Of a DNA stretch of 64,000 bases, positions 17,660 through 26,296 are shown piece by piece (position 1 is the stretch's first letter; each line of letters starts with the position of its first letter). The DNA comes from JTS-RE9 sp964649195. GTDB lineage: Bacteria; Planctomycetota; Phycisphaerae; Phycisphaerales; Phycisphaeraceae. The notes beneath the pieces are model-generated. The model did not search any database, had not been told where the DNA came from, and worked only from the letters and a program-made list of their open reading frames with translations. The stretch spans positions 1 to 64,000 of the forward strand of contig CAZYPK010000011.1 of the NCBI GenBank assembly GCA_964649195.1, in the 5' to 3' direction. The translations under genes were made by a program, and so were the position numbers.

Positions 17660-17899
17660 CTTTCTGCCGGCTGCCTCTGGCCGGCGTTCCCGAAAGCAGG
17701 CAGGTGAACTGTCAGATACGCCGGCGGAACAGGCGAAGGGAACGGACGGGATTTTCGTTTTGAATGGGTTTCATGGTGCGATCATCGCCCGTGCGCAGTC
17801 CAGCGAAGCGGGGGGAGATGTGAAGATGTGCCGGTTGTGACGACAATTAGGAATGCAACGCCCTCGATCGGTGCGATAATGGTTGAATCTTTCCTATAA
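17660..17899. other. Intergenic region upstream of the oxidoreductase
   Basis: About 240 bp without a gene, probably holding the promoter of the minus-strand oxidoreductase. I see no repeat or clear promoter motif until element A5 begins at 17900. Confidence 0.4.
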
Positions 17900-18106
17900 C
17901 CTGAGTTGGGGATTAAGAGTGAGCCGCGACGTAACACGTCGCGGACGTGAACGACAAGAATGGCGTGACCATCGCGCAGCGGATCACGGGATGCGAAAAT
18001 GACCGGGCGCCGATCGAGGCTGAAAGAAAAAGGTGCGTTGGCGCCACCCCTTCAGGTTGTTTCCGTCCGCGACTCGTTGAGTCGCGGCTCTTATCCCGAA
18101 CTCGGG
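17900..18106. repeat. Two-hairpin dispersed element, copy A5
   Basis: 207 bp, nearly the same as A2, with outer ends CCTGAGTTGGGGATTAAG at the left and the complement of CCCGAGTTCGGGATAAG at the right. Hairpins at 17924-17944 (loop AAC) and 18067-18087 (loop GTT). It ends 28 bp before the SprT-like start codon. Confidence 0.9.
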
Positions 18107-18134
18107 TTTATACGGACCGCGAACAGGAAACCCC

Positions 18135-18572
18135 ATGCTGCTTCCCGAAGCACAACGCCTGGCCCAATCGATCATGCGGCAGCACCGGCTGGATGATTGG
18201 GCGTTCGCCTACAACCGCCGCAAGCGATGCCTGGGGCTTTGCCGTCATGATGAGAAGTTGATCGAGCTTTCCATTTTCTACGTCGCCGCCAACGATGAGC
18301 CTTCCGTCCGCGACACCATCTTGCACGAAGTCGCCCATGCCCTGGCCGGTCCCGCCGCCGGGCATGGCCCGCGCTGGAAAGCCAAGTGCGTGCAGATCGG
18401 CGCCAGGCCCGAACGGCTGGACCGCGAAGCCGCCATGCCCACCGGCCGCTGGAAGGCGACGTGCCCCGGCTGCCGCAAGCAGTACACGCGCCACCGCAAG
18501 CCGATGCGAAATCGCAGATACATCTGCCGGTCATGCGGCCCCGAATCGGGCGTGCTGTCGTTTGCGGTGTGA
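18135..18572 (+). CDS. SprT-like zinc metalloprotease domain protein
   Basis: 145 residues. Minimal SprT/SPRTN-type fold with active-site HEVAH in TILHEVAHALAG, a third ligand His in GHGPRWKAKC and a C-terminal zinc ribbon (CPGCRK...CRSCGP). Relatives cleave DNA-crosslinked proteins in eukaryotes; the bacterial role is uncertain. Start at the ATG at 18135, right after element A5. Confidence 0.85.
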   Translation: MLLPEAQRLAQSIMRQHRLDDWAFAYNRRKRCLGLCRHDEKLIELSIFYVAANDEPSVRDTILHEVAHALAGPAAGHGPRWKAKCVQIGARPERLDREAAMPTGRWKATCPGCRKQYTRHRKPMRNRRYICRSCGPESGVLSFAV

Positions 18573-18589
18573 GAGCGCGTATTGAAACT

Positions 18590-19040
18590 TTCGGCGGGTG
18601 GGGCTGAGTCCGCAGTGGGTGGCTGGGACTGAAGGCTCTGCGCAAGCCCCAGCCACCCAAAACTTCTCAAACCCCAGCCACCGCACATCGACAGTGTATC
18701 GANNNNNNNNNNNNNNNNNNNNNNNNNNNNNNNNNNNNNNNNNNNNNNNNNNNNNNNNNNNNNNNNNNNNNNNNNNNNNNNNNNNNNNNNNNNNNNNNNN
18801 NNTGAAGGACGACCCTTCAGGCTGCTCACGTCCGCGACTCGTTGAGTCGCGGCTCTTCAGCCCCAGCCACCCAAAACTTCCCAGCCACCCAAAACTTCTC
18901 AAACCCCAGCCACCGCACATCGACAGTGTATCGATGACCGCTGCGCGATCGATGCCGGTCATCCGCCGCGTGAAGGACGACCCTTCAGGCTGCTCACGTC
19001 CGCGACTCGTTGAGTCGCGGCTCTTATCCCGAAATCGGTT
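18590..19040. repeat. Tandemly duplicated repeat block around an assembly gap (A6, A7)
   Basis: The text CCCAGCCACCCAAAACTTC, AAACCCCAGCCACCGCAC and ATCGACAGTGTATCGA occurs both before the gap (18640-18702) and after it (18880-18935). The right half of the A element also occurs twice, with hairpins at 18832-18852 and 19000-19020. The region is a tandem duplication that the assembler could not close. It holds no gene that I can support. Confidence 0.8.
18703..18802. other. Assembly gap of 100 N
   Basis: Exactly 100 N, the usual placeholder for a scaffold gap of unknown size. Direct repeats flank it, so the true content could be one or more further repeat copies. Distances across it should not be trusted. 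Confidence 0.99.
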
Positions 19041-19106
19041 TGATCTGCAACATCCCGCTTCAGTCATTACCATTTCCCTTTTCCGCTTCTCCAACGGAGT
19101 TTCATC

Positions 19107-20267
19107 ATGACACGTTGCACCTTCGCCATGCTTTTTTCGCTTTGCGTTTTTCTGCTTGCCGCCACCGGCTGCCAGGCCGCGGCCCAGGCGCCTTCGAAGC
19201 TGCGGGTCTATTTCGGCACCTACACCAACAAGGAGAGCAAGGGCATCTACGTCAGCGAGTTCGACCTGAAAACCGGCACGCTCACCGAGCCTGTTCTGGC
19301 GGCGACGACGACCAATCCCTCCTTCCTGGCTGTGCATCCGACGAAAAAGTATCTCTATGCCGTCGGCGAAGTCAGCGAGTTCGAAGGCAGGAAGACCGGC
19401 GCCGTCTCCGCCTTCGCCATCGATCCGAAAACCGGCCTGCTCACGCTGCTCAACAAGCAATCCTCCATCGGCGCCGGGCCCTGCCATGTCATCGTCGATG
19501 CCACCGGCGGGGCGGTGCTGCTGGCCAACTACGGCGGCGGCAGCGTCGCATCGCTGCCCGTTGCCGCCGATGGCCGACTCGCGCCCGCAGCCTCGGCGAT
19601 TCAGCACAAGGGCTCGAGCGTCAACCCGGGCCGGCAGCAGGCGCCTCACGCCCATTCGATCAACCTCGACCTCAACAACCGCTTCGCCTTCTGCGCCGAC
19701 CTGGGACTCGATCAGATTCTCATCTACAAGTTCGATGCGAAAACCGCCACGCTTTCGCCCAACGATCCTCCCTACGGCATCGTCAAGCCCGGCTCAGGCC
19801 CGCGCCACTTCGCCTTCCATCCCACCGGCAGGTTCGCCTACGTCTGCAACGAATTGACCAGCGAGATCACCGCCTTCACCTACGATTCGCAGCGCGGGGC
19901 GCTGGAGGAAATTCACACCCTCTCCACGCTGCCCGAACCGGTCAAGGGCAACTCGACCGCCGAGATTCAGGTGCATCCCGGCGGCAAGTTTGTTTACGTC
20001 TCCAACCGAGGCCACGACAGCCTGGCGATTTTCACCATCGATCAGGCCACCGGAAAACTCATCGCCGCGGGCCACGCCAAAACCGGCGGCAAGACCCCCC
20101 GCAACTTCGGCATCGACCCCACAGGCCAATTCATCCTTGCCGCCAACCAGAACACCTCCGATGTCTTCGTCTTCCGCATCGATCAGGCCACCGGCGCCCT
20201 GACGCTCACCGGTCAGTCGATCAAGGTCGGTTCGCCGGTCTGCGTGAAGTACGTCGTTCTGGAATGA
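19107..20267 (+). CDS. Lactonase-family seven-bladed beta-propeller lipoprotein (6-phosphogluconolactonase-like)
   Basis: 386 residues. Signal peptide with a lipobox (FLLAATGCQA, Cys at ~22), so it is exported and lipid-anchored. The propeller starts at LRVYFGTYTNKESKGIYVSEFD, followed by repeated blades with HPTKKYLYAVGE, HPTGRFAYVCNE and HPGGKFVYVSNR. The family includes cytosolic 6-phosphogluconolactonase (Pgl, YbhE type), but exported planctomycete members probably act on other lactones or carbohydrates. A sugar-active neighbour (mutarotase) follows on the same strand. Confidence 0.85.
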   Translation: MTRCTFAMLFSLCVFLLAATGCQAAAQAPSKLRVYFGTYTNKESKGIYVSEFDLKTGTLTEPVLAATTTNPSFLAVHPTKKYLYAVGEVSEFEGRKTGAVSAFAIDPKTGLLTLLNKQSSIGAGPCHVIVDATGGAVLLANYGGGSVASLPVAADGRLAPAASAIQHKGSSVNPGRQQAPHAHSINLDLNNRFAFCADLGLDQILIYKFDAKTATLSPNDPPYGIVKPGSGPRHFAFHPTGRFAYVCNELTSEITAFTYDSQRGALEEIHTLSTLPEPVKGNSTAEIQVHPGGKFVYVSNRGHDSLAIFTIDQATGKLIAAGHAKTGGKTPRNFGIDPTGQFILAANQNTSDVFVFRIDQATGALTLTGQSIKVGSPVCVKYVVLE

Positions 20268-20276
20268 ACCAGCCCT

Positions 20277-20302
20277 CCGCCGCTTGCGGCGTAGCAATCC
20301 CC
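20277..20302. repeat. D-type repeat fragment (inverted)
   Basis: CCGCCGCTTGCGGCGTAGCA, the reverse complement of the D repeat head GCTACGCCGCAAGCGG, lies between the lactonase and mutarotase genes. Confidence 0.65.
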
Positions 20303-20348
20303 TGGTCGCCCCCATCAATCAACCCGATTTTTCCGCTACACTCCTGTC

Positions 20349-21290
20349 ATGCCAACCACCGACGAAGTCGTTGAGCAGCTCAATTCGCACATGGGCATCC
20401 CCGATGCCGTTCGCTTCGACATCGGGCAAGGCGGGTTCATCCGCGCCATCCTCAATGCAGGCGGAGCCGAGGCCCATGTGTGCATGCACGGGGCTCATGT
20501 CACGCACTTTCAGCCCGCGAATCAGCCGCCGGTCATCTTCATGAGCGACGCCAGCCGCTTCGAAGCCGGCAAGCCCATCCGCGGCGGCGTGCCCATCTGC
20601 TTCCCCTGGTTCGGCCCCAGAGCCGACGACGCCAATGCGCCGATGCACGGCTTTGCCCGCGACCGCAACTGGAAATTCAAGACCGTCGAACGACTGCCCG
20701 ACGGGTCCGTCACCGTCACCCTCATCCTCAAATGGTCCGCATCGCTGCAACAGCTCTGGCCTCACCGATTCAGCGCGACCCATGCCATCACCCTCGATGC
20801 CCGAGGCGACCGCCTCACCCTCGACTTCACCGTCAGAAATCTCAACCCGCTCGACGCCTCCGCGCCTGATCTGACCTGCGAAGCGGCGATGCACACCTAC
20901 CTCGCCGTCAGCGATGCCCGCAACATCCGAATCACCGGTTTGGAAAACGCCACCTACATCGACAAGACCGATCAGTTCACCCTCAAGCAGCAGGCCCCGG
21001 AACCCATCACCATCACCGGCGAAACCGATCGCGTGTTCCTCAACACCGACACCCACTGCACCCTTCACGACCCCGGCCACAACCGCCGCATCGTCGTGGA
21101 AAAATACGAATCCCGATCGACCGTCGTCTGGAACCCCTGGATCAACAAGGCCAAGGCCATGGCCGACTTCGGCGACGACGAATGGCCCGGCATGGTCTGC
21201 ATCGAAACCGCCAACGTCGGCCAAAACGCCATCACCCTCAAACCCAAACAGGCCCACACCATGTCCGCCATCCTCCGCGTGGAAGCATGA
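20349..21290 (+). CDS. D-hexose-6-phosphate mutarotase (YeaD type)
   Basis: 313 residues, galactose-mutarotase fold. It interconverts the anomers of hexose 6-phosphates. Diagnostic stretches are GGVPICFPWFGP, APMHGFARDRNW (active-site His), EAAMHTYLAVSD and VVWNPWINKAKAMADFGDDE near the C-terminus. No signal peptide, so cytoplasmic. It lies 81 bp before the glycosyltransferase; the gap is a heptamer array. Confidence 0.92.
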   Translation: MPTTDEVVEQLNSHMGIPDAVRFDIGQGGFIRAILNAGGAEAHVCMHGAHVTHFQPANQPPVIFMSDASRFEAGKPIRGGVPICFPWFGPRADDANAPMHGFARDRNWKFKTVERLPDGSVTVTLILKWSASLQQLWPHRFSATHAITLDARGDRLTLDFTVRNLNPLDASAPDLTCEAAMHTYLAVSDARNIRITGLENATYIDKTDQFTLKQQAPEPITITGETDRVFLNTDTHCTLHDPGHNRRIVVEKYESRSTVVWNPWINKAKAMADFGDDEWPGMVCIETANVGQNAITLKPKQAHTMSAILRVEA

Positions 21291-21304
21291 TTCGAAGGCT
21301 GCAA

Positions 21305-21365
21305 TTCCCAATCCCAAATCCCCAATTTCAAATCCCAAATCCGAAATCCGAAATCCGAAATCGCT
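21305..21365. repeat. Heptamer array before the glycosyltransferase
   Basis: Units of CCCAATC/CCCAAAT and then CCGAAAT, about eight in all, end 6 bp before the ATG at 21372. The same units are embedded inside hom. Confidence 0.85.
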
Positions 21366-21371
21366 CCCCCC

Positions 21372-22682
21372 ATGCTCACCTGGCTCTACCTCGGCCTGCT
21401 CATCGTCATCGCCATCACCTGGCTCTGGTTCAACCTGTCGCCGGCCATGCGGCGGAACGTGACGCAGCGACTCGAACCCGCCGCCGCTGATGCCGCATCT
21501 CCTGCCTCGCGCGAATTGCCGCATGTGGTCATCCTCGCCCCCGGCCGCAACGAGGCTCCCTTTCTTCCCACCACGCTCGTCGAACTCTGCGAACAGGATT
21601 ACCCCAACTACACCGTCGTCTTCATCGACGACCACAGCAGCGACGAAACCCCGGCCATCACCGCCAAGCTCACCGCCCGCTACCCCCACCTCTTCGCGCT
21701 CCGCAACGAAATCGAACCGCCCCCCGGCTGGGTCGGCAAGTGCTGGGCCATCCAACGCGGCTACGAGGAATGGAAGAAAGTAAGTTCCGAGTTCAAAGTT
21801 CCGAGTTCCGAGTTGAAAGGCAGTGAGCCATCCATTCAAAGCCCGGCCCTCTCCGCTGAAAACTCAGAACCCGGAACTCAGAACTCAGAACTTATTTGTC
21901 TTACCGACGCCGACATCCACTGGCACCCGGCCTGCCTTCGCACCGCCGTCGAGGCGATGCGGCGCGAAAAGGCCGACATCGTTTCGCTCTTCCCCGGCAT
22001 GATCTTCGGCTCCGCCATCGAACGCATTCTCATGGGCACCCTCACCTTCGCCCTGCTCGCCCTCTTTCCCGTCAGCAAGGCGATGGACCCCGCGCATCCC
22101 GACACGCTCACCGCCGGCGCCTTCATCCTCACCCGCCGCAAACTCTACGACCGGATCGGCGGACACGAAGCGGTGCGCAATCAAGTGGTCGAGGATGTGA
22201 ACCTTGGCCGCAAGCTCAAAGCCGCCGGCGGCAAGGTCTGGATCGCCTTCACGCAGCGCCTGATCACCTGCCGGATGTACGAAGGCTGGAGCGACATCTG
22301 GGAAGGCCTGACCAAAAACGCCTACGCCGGCATGGAATACAAACCGCACATCGCCGCCGGCCTGATCACCGCCAACCTCTTCGCCCTGACCCTCGCGCCG
22401 GTCTATCTCGCCGCAAGCCTGCTCTGGCTTTGCATCACCGTCAGCGGATTGAGTCTGATCGCCACCGCGCTGTCGCTGGCCATCATCCTGCTCCAGGCCC
22501 GCGTGATGAACGGGGTGCGCAAAAACTTCCAACTCCCGCTGCGCTACGCCTTCTCGCTGCCCCTGGGCGCCGCGATCTATCTCCCCATCACCCTGGCCAG
22601 CATCTGGCGTTACCACCGCGGCGGCAACCGCTGGAAAGGCCGGGCGTATGGAAAGGCGACCGTCGAAAGCGACGCCTCCTGA
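21372..22682 (+). CDS. Family 2 glycosyltransferase (HpnB-like) with an in-frame repeat-derived insertion
   Basis: 436 residues. One N-terminal membrane span (WLYLGLLIVIAITWLWF). The GT-A domain has VVILAPGRNEAPFLP, VVFIDDHSSDET, WVGKCWAIQRG and the metal motif LTDADIHWHP, then EDVNLGRKLK and two or three C-terminal spans. The layout and the PPGWVGK segment resemble the hopanoid-associated HpnB family. About 36 residues (21783-21890, SSEFKVPSSELK...NSEPGTQNSE) between the WVGK helix and LTDAD translate heptamer repeats. They push apart two conserved strands without breaking the frame. Confidence 0.87.
   Translation: MLTWLYLGLLIVIAITWLWFNLSPAMRRNVTQRLEPAAADAASPASRELPHVVILAPGRNEAPFLPTTLVELCEQDYPNYTVVFIDDHSSDETPAITAKLTARYPHLFALRNEIEPPPGWVGKCWAIQRGYEEWKKVSSEFKVPSSELKGSEPSIQSPALSAENSEPGTQNSELICLTDADIHWHPACLRTAVEAMRREKADIVSLFPGMIFGSAIERILMGTLTFALLALFPVSKAMDPAHPDTLTAGAFILTRRKLYDRIGGHEAVRNQVVEDVNLGRKLKAAGGKVWIAFTQRLITCRMYEGWSDIWEGLTKNAYAGMEYKPHIAAGLITANLFALTLAPVYLAASLLWLCITVSGLSLIATALSLAIILLQARVMNGVRKNFQLPLRYAFSLPLGAAIYLPITLASIWRYHRGGNRWKGRAYGKATVESDAS
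21783..21890. repeat. Heptamer arrays inserted in frame in the glycosyltransferase gene
   Basis: Units of GTTCCGA/GTTCAAA and then GAACTCA/GAACCCG, 108 bp in total, no stop in the coding frame. The first few units are nearly the same as those inserted in hom at 8327. Confidence 0.88.
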
Positions 22683-22745
22683 ACCATTCCGCCCCGCCAC
22701 AGGAAACCGGCCCAATATCCGATATGATTCCAACACCCGATCACC

Positions 22746-22819
22746 GGGCGATTAGCTCAGTTGGCCAGAGCGCCTCCTTTACACGGAGGATGTCGCGGGT
22801 TCGAGTCCCGCATCGCCCA
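22746..22819 (+). tRNA. tRNA-Val (anticodon UAC)
   Basis: A complete 74-nt cloverleaf. Acceptor stem GGGCGAT pairs with ATCGCCC. The D-arm contains AGCTCAGTTGG. The anticodon stem CCTCC/GGAGG encloses TTTACAC, giving anticodon TAC. The T-arm is GCGGGTTCGAGTCCCGC. CCA is not encoded. The defence island starts about 100 bp downstream, and tRNA 3' ends are common integration sites. Confidence 0.97.
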
Positions 22820-22924
22820 TTCCCCTTCCTTGGCAGCAAAAGTCATCAGCGGACCACGATCGACTTTTTGCCTGTTTTCCAGTGTGTTTTCATATGCACT
22901 GATCGAGACTCGGCAAAGCATCAA

Positions 22925-25900
22925 TTAAGTCTTGATGGTCGGGACCGCGGCGCTGCATCTGTTCGTGAGGATGTTCCCCATCATCTTGCCGATGTAGGTG
23001 GTCGCGTCATCTACCTGAAAAAGAATGCCCATTTGTTCCAACTCCGGCTTCGACATCACGCCACCACCGCCGTTGCTCGACCAGTTGACCGCCAGAAACG
23101 GAGTGTTTGAAAGAATGAAGCTGTGCAAAATCAGATCGGAAGGCTGCTTATCAATAAGTGCCTGCAAACGGGGGATTTCTTCGCTGGCGAATTGAATTTT
23201 CGGATCGCTTCGGTCGTGATGATGCAATCCCTTGGGGTCAACGAAGGCCAGATGTTCTCGCCCGTCAGCAAACACCCACAGCAGAAAATCAGGAAAGAAG
23301 TTGGACGCCTGGAAGAACCCAAGCCCTGTCACCGCCTGATTGCGAAGCAGATACACTTCGACGCCCTTGTTCGATGCGCACCAAGCGGCAAGATGCTCCA
23401 CAAAGTCCGCCTCGTGCGCATCGAGCGGCACGGGGCTGATCCTGATCTGTGCATTCTTGCCGACATAAAGCAACGGTTGATAGAGGTGGCCTGGAAATGG
23501 AACGTTTTTCCAATGCGCACCAGCCGCACTCCAGGGAGCCAGCGGTCTCTCCTTTAATGCTGTTTGCAGGCCGGCGATGAACGCGCCAATCTGATCAATC
23601 TCTTCCGTCGTTTGCACCAGCGCGTTGGTCTCGATGGAGTAGCGCCCATTGTCAGGGGCATCAGCGAGCATGAAGTCGTCTTCCGGCCCCACTTCCGCCA
23701 CCTCCAGGTAGGGCGACTCCCAGCGGCCACGCACAAACCGATAAAACCGCTCGGCGTAATTGTTGAGCAGTTGCTGCGCGATCCGCTGCCACTGTGCCCG
23801 ATTTTCGTAACGATCCGGCCGCATGTCGTTCTTCGTGGCAAGCAATTCGTACCAGCCGCCATGCGACAAAAGCTGGAGGATGGCGGCACGACCCACATGC
23901 AAACGATCCAAGCCGCGCGAAGCCTTGAAAGCCTCCAACCCGAATAACAGTTCATCAATGTCGAGAAGCGCGACATGAATGGGCGTCAACTTCTGCCTGG
24001 GTGATTCCACCGTCACTCCAAGCGCCGTACCAACATGGCTCGCTTCACCGGCGAGGCCTTGGATGCGCGGCAGCCAGTTGAGCTTCGTCGGGTGATGGCG
24101 CAGCCAGGCGTCTTCTCTGCTTGCACCAGGCGGGCGCAGCACGACCAACGGGCCGAGCTTGTGAAACGCGGTCCCTCGTTCCACCTTCTGCCCGTCGATT
24201 TCTTTCTTAAGCCGCAATGTCCGCAGCTTCCGCTCCGGCATGGTCTTCACAACAGGCAAATCCCAGATCACCTTCTCAATCGCTTCGGGCACTTCGCTCA
24301 GAATCCAATCCTTAAAATTCTTGATGTAGGTCGCCTTCACGCCGAAGACCTGAAGCGTCTCGACCTGCCTCATGTTCCTGGGCACGGGCGGCTTCGTCGC
24401 CAGCACCATCGAACGCCGCAGGCTCATGCGATACCCGCGCAGTCGAACGCCACGCCCGAAGAGCTGAATGATCTGCGTGCCTTCGGTTTTGCCCATCCGC
24501 ATCAGGCCGATCGACGAGACACGCCACGAGTTCCAGCCTTCGGTGAACTTGCGGGAGCCGACGAGCAGATTGATCGAGCTGTCATCGCGATTGATACCGT
24601 TGAAGAGAGAGGTGCGGTGAATGTCATCTTCGAGGCGCGTGATCTTGTGTTCATCGCACGCCTGGGCCACCGCCGCCGGATCGCCCACGTTCACCACGCC
24701 AAACGGGTCCGCCTCGCCCACCTTCAGCGCCAGTTCACCCTCGGCGCCTTTGATGATCTGCACCGCCAGCGAGCCACCGCCTGGAGCGTGAAACACTTGC
24801 GCGAGGATCTCGTCATACAGCCGCTTCGCCAGCACGGTGACATCGCCGGCGATATTCAGATGAGGCAGCTTGTTGGCGAGCAGATCGCGCCCTTGCTGAT
24901 CGACAAAGCCTTCATTGAGCAGGCTCTCAATCAGCGCCTGCGAACCGGCCCGATCGGCCAGAAACGTTTTGATGAACAGCAAGACCTCCACGACATCCGA
25001 GATTGTGCCTTTGTCGTCCGCCGTGGCCGCCTTGCCCACGACCGTATGCCCGACAAAAACCCAGAGCGGTTTGTCGATGCGAAATGGTTTCATCGCTTCG
25101 CCGCCATCTTTCCACACCTTCATCTGCTGATGGAAGAGCAGCATCGCCGCCGTCAGATATCGGCGTTGCATGGCATCATCATCGAGATTCAGAATCGTGA
25201 AATCCTTGCCGTAGCCGTCGCGGTAGAAGCTGCGGTAGGCATAGTCGAAGAGAATGCTCTTCGCGTAGCGGTTGCTCATGAAATCATCGTCCTGAACCGC
25301 TTCCTTGAAGGTCGCCGAGTACTCGAAGCAGAATCCCCCTTGCGCCAGCTCATCCCGGCGGCGCATCCACTTGCCATCTTCGCCGCGCCCCGCGCCGCGA
25401 TGCCCTTCATCGACCAGAATCAGATTGCACCCGTCAAAGCTCTCCGTTGCCACGGTGTTCCTGCCCTGGTCATCGCGGAACTTGTGGATGTCCAGAATCT
25501 TGATCGCCTCCCGCGCCTGCTGCGAGAACAAACCGTCGATGCCTTGCTCCCCCGCGGCAATCGCCTCGAAGCCTGATTGCTTCAGTTCCTGCATGTGCTG
25601 CCGGCTCAGGCCATCGTTGGGCGTCACCACGATCACCTGATCCAGCTTCGGCCAGCGTCCCGCGTCATAGGCCCGCTTGTGATACTGCTTGAATTGCCTG
25701 ATGTGCATGTGCAGCAGCAGCGTCTTGCCGCTGCCTGTCGCGCACCAGAAGGCCAGCCTGGCAAGCTGCTCCCGCGCCACGCCGTCCGCATCAAACGGCG
25801 TCACGCAATCAATCTCCCGATCCTCCGCCACTCGCTCCATGTTGTGATTGGCGATCCGGGCGTTGATCTCGTCGCGCAGTTGCTCTGCATCCGTGAAGTA

Positions 25901-26296
25901 GCTGTCCAGAAACATTTCCGTGAACAGCAGCGCCAGGTACTGGTGATACTTCCATTCGATCTTCTGCTGCCCGTGATGCAGCCTCGCCGTGTTGATCGCC
26001 TGCGTGTGCTCCAGAAGGTTCTGCTCATAAGCACGCAGCCGGTCGCCAGGCAATACATTCCCATCCGTCACCGTCGGCAGCACCCCCGCGATCATCTCGT
26101 AAAACCGGTGCAGCCCCGTGCGATCATCCACCCCCTCCGCACTGTCAGGCGACATCTGAAAACGCGAACAAAACTCCGACAGGCTGCCCACGCCAAACTT
26201 CCCCAGCGCCCATTGAAACAGCACCATCTGCCGGTGGAAATCCGGCTTCGGCTTCGATCGTTTCACCACGCCCTGTGCACCGCGTTTCGCCATCAT
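22925..26296 (-). CDS. Type III-like restriction subunit (Res): SF2 helicase with C-terminal PD-(D/E)xK nuclease
   Basis: 1123 residues. A long N-terminal helical region is followed by the helicase core: Walker A ATGSGKT at 186-192, DEGH at 296-299, motif III FEYSATF, and the motif V-VI region FTEGWNSWR...IIQLFGRGVRLRGY. Near the C-terminus FPDF (~1002) and FVDPKG (~1020) match the PD...DxK nuclease signature. It should translocate and cut unmodified DNA together with the Mod protein encoded upstream. Its start overlaps the stop of the RhuM gene by 4 bp (ATGA). It is larger than classical Res (~970), with an unusual N-terminal extension. Confidence 0.9.
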   Translation of the reverse strand: MMAKRGAQGVVKRSKPKPDFHRQMVLFQWALGKFGVGSLSEFCSRFQMSPDSAEGVDDRTGLHRFYEMIAGVLPTVTDGNVLPGDRLRAYEQNLLEHTQAINTARLHHGQQKIEWKYHQYLALLFTEMFLDSYFTDAEQLRDEINARIANHNMERVAEDREIDCVTPFDADGVAREQLARLAFWCATGSGKTLLLHMHIRQFKQYHKRAYDAGRWPKLDQVIVVTPNDGLSRQHMQELKQSGFEAIAAGEQGIDGLFSQQAREAIKILDIHKFRDDQGRNTVATESFDGCNLILVDEGHRGAGRGEDGKWMRRRDELAQGGFCFEYSATFKEAVQDDDFMSNRYAKSILFDYAYRSFYRDGYGKDFTILNLDDDAMQRRYLTAAMLLFHQQMKVWKDGGEAMKPFRIDKPLWVFVGHTVVGKAATADDKGTISDVVEVLLFIKTFLADRAGSQALIESLLNEGFVDQQGRDLLANKLPHLNIAGDVTVLAKRLYDEILAQVFHAPGGGSLAVQIIKGAEGELALKVGEADPFGVVNVGDPAAVAQACDEHKITRLEDDIHRTSLFNGINRDDSSINLLVGSRKFTEGWNSWRVSSIGLMRMGKTEGTQIIQLFGRGVRLRGYRMSLRRSMVLATKPPVPRNMRQVETLQVFGVKATYIKNFKDWILSEVPEAIEKVIWDLPVVKTMPERKLRTLRLKKEIDGQKVERGTAFHKLGPLVVLRPPGASREDAWLRHHPTKLNWLPRIQGLAGEASHVGTALGVTVESPRQKLTPIHVALLDIDELLFGLEAFKASRGLDRLHVGRAAILQLLSHGGWYELLATKNDMRPDRYENRAQWQRIAQQLLNNYAERFYRFVRGRWESPYLEVAEVGPEDDFMLADAPDNGRYSIETNALVQTTEEIDQIGAFIAGLQTALKERPLAPWSAAGAHWKNVPFPGHLYQPLLYVGKNAQIRISPVPLDAHEADFVEHLAAWCASNKGVEVYLLRNQAVTGLGFFQASNFFPDFLLWVFADGREHLAFVDPKGLHHHDRSDPKIQFASEEIPRLQALIDKQPSDLILHSFILSNTPFLAVNWSSNGGGGVMSKPELEQMGILFQVDDATTYIGKMMGNILTNRCSAAVPTIKT

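Noticed and set aside
20319..21839. Very long antisense open frame (over 500 codons) opposite the mutarotase and glycosyltransferase genes
   Set aside because: It is the mirror of GC-rich codon usage on the plus strand; the plus-strand genes have clear families, and the antisense product has none. The same applies to long antisense frames at 336-1268, 2109-3218, 34-35 kb, 38.6-40.5 kb and 58.6-60.6 kb.
22838..22868. Terminator behind tRNA-Val
   Set aside because: AAAAGTC and GACTTTT can pair, but the stem is 7 weak pairs with a 17-nt loop. Not enough to call.
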